A stretch of DNA of 8,323 bases, from contig JAAYZI010000117.1 in the NCBI GenBank assembly GCA_012514925.1, positions 1 to 8,323 of the forward strand, written 5' to 3'. Every line of letters starts with the position of its first letter. Position 1 is the stretch's first letter. The position numbers and the translations under genes are program-made. The DNA comes from Deltaproteobacteria bacterium. Lineage in GTDB: Bacteria; Bdellovibrionota_C; UBA2361; JAAYZI01. The notes beneath the pieces are model-generated. The model ran no database searches and was not told the origin of the DNA. It saw only the letters and a list, made by a program, of their open reading frames with translations. Below, piece after piece: positions 7,019 to 8,323 of the stretch.

Positions 7019-7528
7019 ATGCAAGAGGATAAGCTTGGCGCGCAGGTGTCCCCTAGCGTGGTGGAGTGTTTCGACGAAGATTGTTGCGGTGTTTTGGAGT
7101 TGAGTTTCCTGGAGAGCAGCGTGGCGGAACTCGGCATGGTTACGCCTATCTGTGTGAGGCCCGGCGAAAGTGTGGCGTCGGCTATCGCCCAGCTACGCAC
7201 CTTGAAAGTTGGGTGTGTATTGGTGGTGGAGGAAGGGGGGAAGCTGGTGGGAATTTTTAGCGAGCGGGATTGTATCCTCAAGGTTTTTGGGGTGATTTCA
7301 GATTATGAAAAGGCGCTGGTGGGTGATTTTATGACTCCCAATCCGGTTACCGGCACTCCCACCATGTCTATGGCCTTTGCTTTGAATATTATGTCGCAAG
7401 GTGGTTTTAGGCACATTCCGATTGTTGACGAACGCGGCTATCCGCAAGGAATGATCTCCGTTAAGGATATCGTAGATGCCCTCACGGCCGGGTTTTTAAA
7501 AGAAGCCCCAATGGGCGGCAAACATTAA
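7019..7528 (+). CDS. Two-CBS-domain protein (putative adenine-nucleotide sensor)
   Basis: This 169-residue soluble protein consists of a 39-residue acidic leader and a CBS pair (Bateman module). CBS1 spans about 40-91, with VTPICVRPGESV and GIFSERDCI. CBS2 spans about 101-156, with FMTPNPVT, FRHIPIVDE and GMISVKDIV. Both domains keep the S-x-x-D element that contacts the ribose of bound adenine nucleotides in characterised CBS pairs, so ligand binding (AMP, ATP or a related molecule) is likely. No enzymatic, channel or DNA-binding domain is attached, so it probably works by binding a partner. Co-transcription with the FapA-like gene makes that protein the obvious candidate. The leader has an unusual cysteine cluster (C17, C22, C23). 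GTG 7013 is the alternative start and would overlap the upstream stop by four bases. Confidence 0.85.
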   Translation: MQEDKLGAQVSPSVVECFDEDCCGVLELSFLESSVAELGMVTPICVRPGESVASAIAQLRTLKVGCVLVVEEGGKLVGIFSERDCILKVFGVISDYEKALVGDFMTPNPVTGTPTMSMAFALNIMSQGGFRHIPIVDERGYPQGMISVKDIVDALTAGFLKEAPMGGKH

Positions 7529-7559
7529 AACTAGCCTAGTGATGCCGCAGTGCGACCTC

Positions 7560-7579
7560 TACTTTCTCCGGAGAAAGTA
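7560..7579. repeat. Perfect 20-base palindrome between convergent genes
   Basis: TACTTTCTCCGGAGAAAGTA is a perfect two-fold palindrome with no spacer. It lies 31 bases after the stop of the CBS gene and 57 bases beyond the stop of the convergent RNHCP gene. It could be a protein-binding site, or in RNA an 8-base stem with a CCGG loop. No T-run follows on either strand, so it is not a standard terminator. Confidence 0.7.
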
Positions 7580-7600
7580 AATGCAGAAAGTAAATGCAGA
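7572..7600. repeat. 13-base tandem repeat (2.2 copies)
   Basis: The unit GAAAGTAAATGCA occurs exactly at 7573-7585 and 7586-7598, and the period-13 match extends from 7572 to 7600. The first copy begins in the right arm of the palindrome at 7560-7579, so the duplication took half of that palindrome with it. Confidence 0.8.
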
Positions 7601-7611
7601 TTTCAAGCCTA

Positions 7612-7635
7612 TTGTGAGAAGTATTTGTGAGAAGT
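7612..7635. repeat. Second 13-base-period direct repeat
   Basis: TTGTGAGAAGT occurs at 7612-7622 and 7625-7635, separated by AT, again giving a period of 13. The second copy ends one base before the stop codon of the RNHCP gene. Its sequence is unrelated to the neighbouring 13-base repeat, so it is an independent duplication. Confidence 0.7.
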
Positions 7636-7636
7636 G

Positions 7637-7957
7637 TTACCGATGATGGGGGTTTTGCATGAGGTTAAAGATCACTTCGTCGTTGTCGCCCGAGGCGCTC
7701 TTATTTCTCCTCTCTGCTTTGCAGACGAGACAGCGGTGTAAGATTATAACCTCACCAGCTTTGATGTACGCCGAGATCGGCTCCAGCAAGCCCCGGCACG
7801 GTTCCAAGCGGTCACCCGGGTTGATATCAACGTGCTTGCTCCAGAGACAAGCCGGGCAATGGTTGGTATAGCCGTTGCCCTGCACATGTTTGCCGCAGTG
7901 CTCGCATGTAAACGACTCCACCCTTCTTTGAAATTTTTTAGCCACGGCTGATAGCAT
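7637..7957 (-). CDS. RNHCP-domain protein (small cysteine-rich, putative zinc-binding)
   Basis: This 106-residue protein matches the RNHCP family along nearly its whole length: FTCEHCGKHV (16-25), TNHCPACLWSKHVD (31-44), NPGDRLEPCRGLLEPI (46-61), ILHRCLVCKAERRN (72-85) and a final DNDE. The cysteine pairs C18/C21, C34/C37 and C76/C79 are set up for metal binding, and C54 is also present; one or two zinc ribbons are likely. The name-giving motif here reads TNHCP, with Thr in place of Arg. The family has no established function that I know of. ATG 7957 is chosen; GTG 7945 (giving MAKKFQRR...) is equally good by family length. Neither has a Shine-Dalgarno sequence. The frame stays open upstream to 8320 through a low-complexity pyrimidine tract that would encode poly-(Leu/Phe/Ser/Pro); I reject that extension. 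The gene converges on the CBS gene. Confidence 0.82.
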   Translation of the reverse strand: MLSAVAKKFQRRVESFTCEHCGKHVQGNGYTNHCPACLWSKHVDINPGDRLEPCRGLLEPISAYIKAGEVIILHRCLVCKAERRNKSASGDNDEVIFNLMQNPHHR

Positions 7958-7975
7958 ATAACCGTTAGAGTATCT

Positions 7976-8202
7976 GGAGAAGAGAAAGAAAGAAGAAGAA
8001 AAGAAGAGTAAGAGTAAGAAGAGTATATGGAGAGAGTAAGAGAAAGAGGAAAGAAGAGGAAGAAGAAAGGAAGAGGGAAGAGGAAGGAGAGGAAGAGGAA
8101 GAAAGAAGAAAGAAGAGGAAGAAAGAAGAAAGAGGAAGGGAGGGGAAGGAAGGAAGGAAGAGAGGAAGAGGAAGAGGAAGAGGAAGAGGAAGAGGAAGAG
8201 GA
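7976..8202. repeat. 227-base purine/pyrimidine tract with hexamer array
   Basis: On the plus strand this stretch has no C and only six T (8009, 8015, 8024, 8026, 8028, 8037). From 8038 to 8202 it is 165 bases of uninterrupted A and G. Inside it are a 20-base-period near-repeat (8101-8120 and 8121-8137), (GGAA)4 at 8144-8159, and six perfect GAGGAA units at 8162-8197 followed by a partial GAGGA. The tract starts 18 bases before the ATG of the RNHCP gene, on its upstream side. On the minus strand it would be transcribed as a pyrimidine leader entirely lacking G. It has the look of microsatellite expansion. Open frames through it on both strands are low-complexity by-products. Confidence 0.9.
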
Positions 8203-8323
8203 TATGGAGCACCCCTACATTTATAGGAAACATCTCAAAAAAAAGACCGATTAAGTAGGACGTAATTGTCGAAGATAAATAAGAAGGGGTGTCTTCGTGC
8301 CGCGTCCACGTAAAATTCATTAC
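8203..8323. other. Right-edge region beyond the purine tract
   Basis: No gene is supported here. On the minus strand TATAAA (8225-8220) is a 5-of-6 match to a -10 box just upstream of the tract; it lacks a matching -35 box at the right spacing. A transcript from it would run the whole pyrimidine tract before reaching the RNHCP gene. The inverted pairs CACCCCT (8210-8216) with AGGGGTG (8284-8290), and CGAAGA (8269-8274) with TCTTCG (8292-8297), are present but short. Confidence 0.3.

Noticed and set aside
7515..7548. Intrinsic terminator from GCGGCA (7515-7520) and TGCCGC (7543-7548)
   Set aside because: The stem is six pairs with a 22-base loop and no T-run follows.
7572..7635. CRISPR-like array
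   Set aside because: There are only two copies of each of two unrelated 11-13 base units with no real spacers, and no cas gene is nearby.
6588..7980. Shared 13-mer GAGTATCTGGAGA in the fapA-like gene (6588-6600) and at the edge of the purine tract (7968-7980)
   Set aside because: One 13-base match in a window of this size is close to what chance gives, and the flanks do not match. Origin of the tract from the gene is not supported.
8027..8254. Plus-strand 75-residue frame rich in Lys, Arg and Glu
   Set aside because: It is the by-product of an all-purine tract, which can only encode Lys, Arg, Glu and Gly. Its SD-like purines are unavoidable and carry no information.
7958..8320. N-terminal extension of the RNHCP protein to ATG 8320, giving a 227-residue membrane-like protein
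   Set aside because: The added residues are almost all Leu, Phe, Ser and Pro because the DNA is a pyrimidine microsatellite. The RNHCP family starts only a few residues before the first Cys pair.

Overview
The window looks like a piece of a Gram-negative, probably gammaproteobacterial chromosome. The evidence is a secreted patatin-like lipase fused to a POTRA domain and an outer-membrane barrel, an inner-membrane RND/MMPL-type exporter, and a FapA-family protein. The genus cannot be named from the sequence. No plasmid, phage or insertion-sequence gene was seen, and no rRNA, tRNA or CRISPR array.

Layout from left to right. Bases 1-552 hold no confident gene: only a short frame open at the left edge and a small hairpin. 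A good sigma70-like promoter (553-581) carries an inverted repeat inside its spacer and leads into an RND/MMPL exporter gene (652-2943, +). This gene faces a minus-strand patatin/PlpD-type lipase gene (5287 down to 3054). The lipase frame is broken at a run of five C (3436-3440), so its last barrel strands lie in a second frame. A divergent intergenic region (5288-5540) separates it from a tight two-gene unit: a FapA-family protein (5541-7016, +) and a two-CBS-domain protein (7019-7528, +). The right end holds a small RNHCP-family zinc-binding-type protein (7957 down to 7637). Its upstream region is a 227-base tract that is purine-only on the plus strand apart from six T residues, and it ends in a (GAGGAA)n hexamer array.

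The genes do not form one pathway. The exporter and the lipase are both envelope functions but are convergent and probably independent. The FapA and CBS genes are very likely co-transcribed and translationally coupled, which suggests an adenine-nucleotide-sensing partner for FapA.

The most unusual theme is slippage-type variation at gene edges. There is a 15-base tandem repeat in the exporter leader and a 28-base imperfect tandem duplication that rewrites the exporter C-terminus. A homopolymer frameshift breaks the lipase barrel, and two separate 13-base-period repeats lie between the CBS and RNHCP genes. The long purine/pyrimidine tract sits where the RNHCP promoter and leader should be. I see no clearly new multi-gene system. 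The best candidates for something undescribed are the guanine-free leader of the RNHCP gene and the possible homopolymer on/off switch in the lipase barrel.
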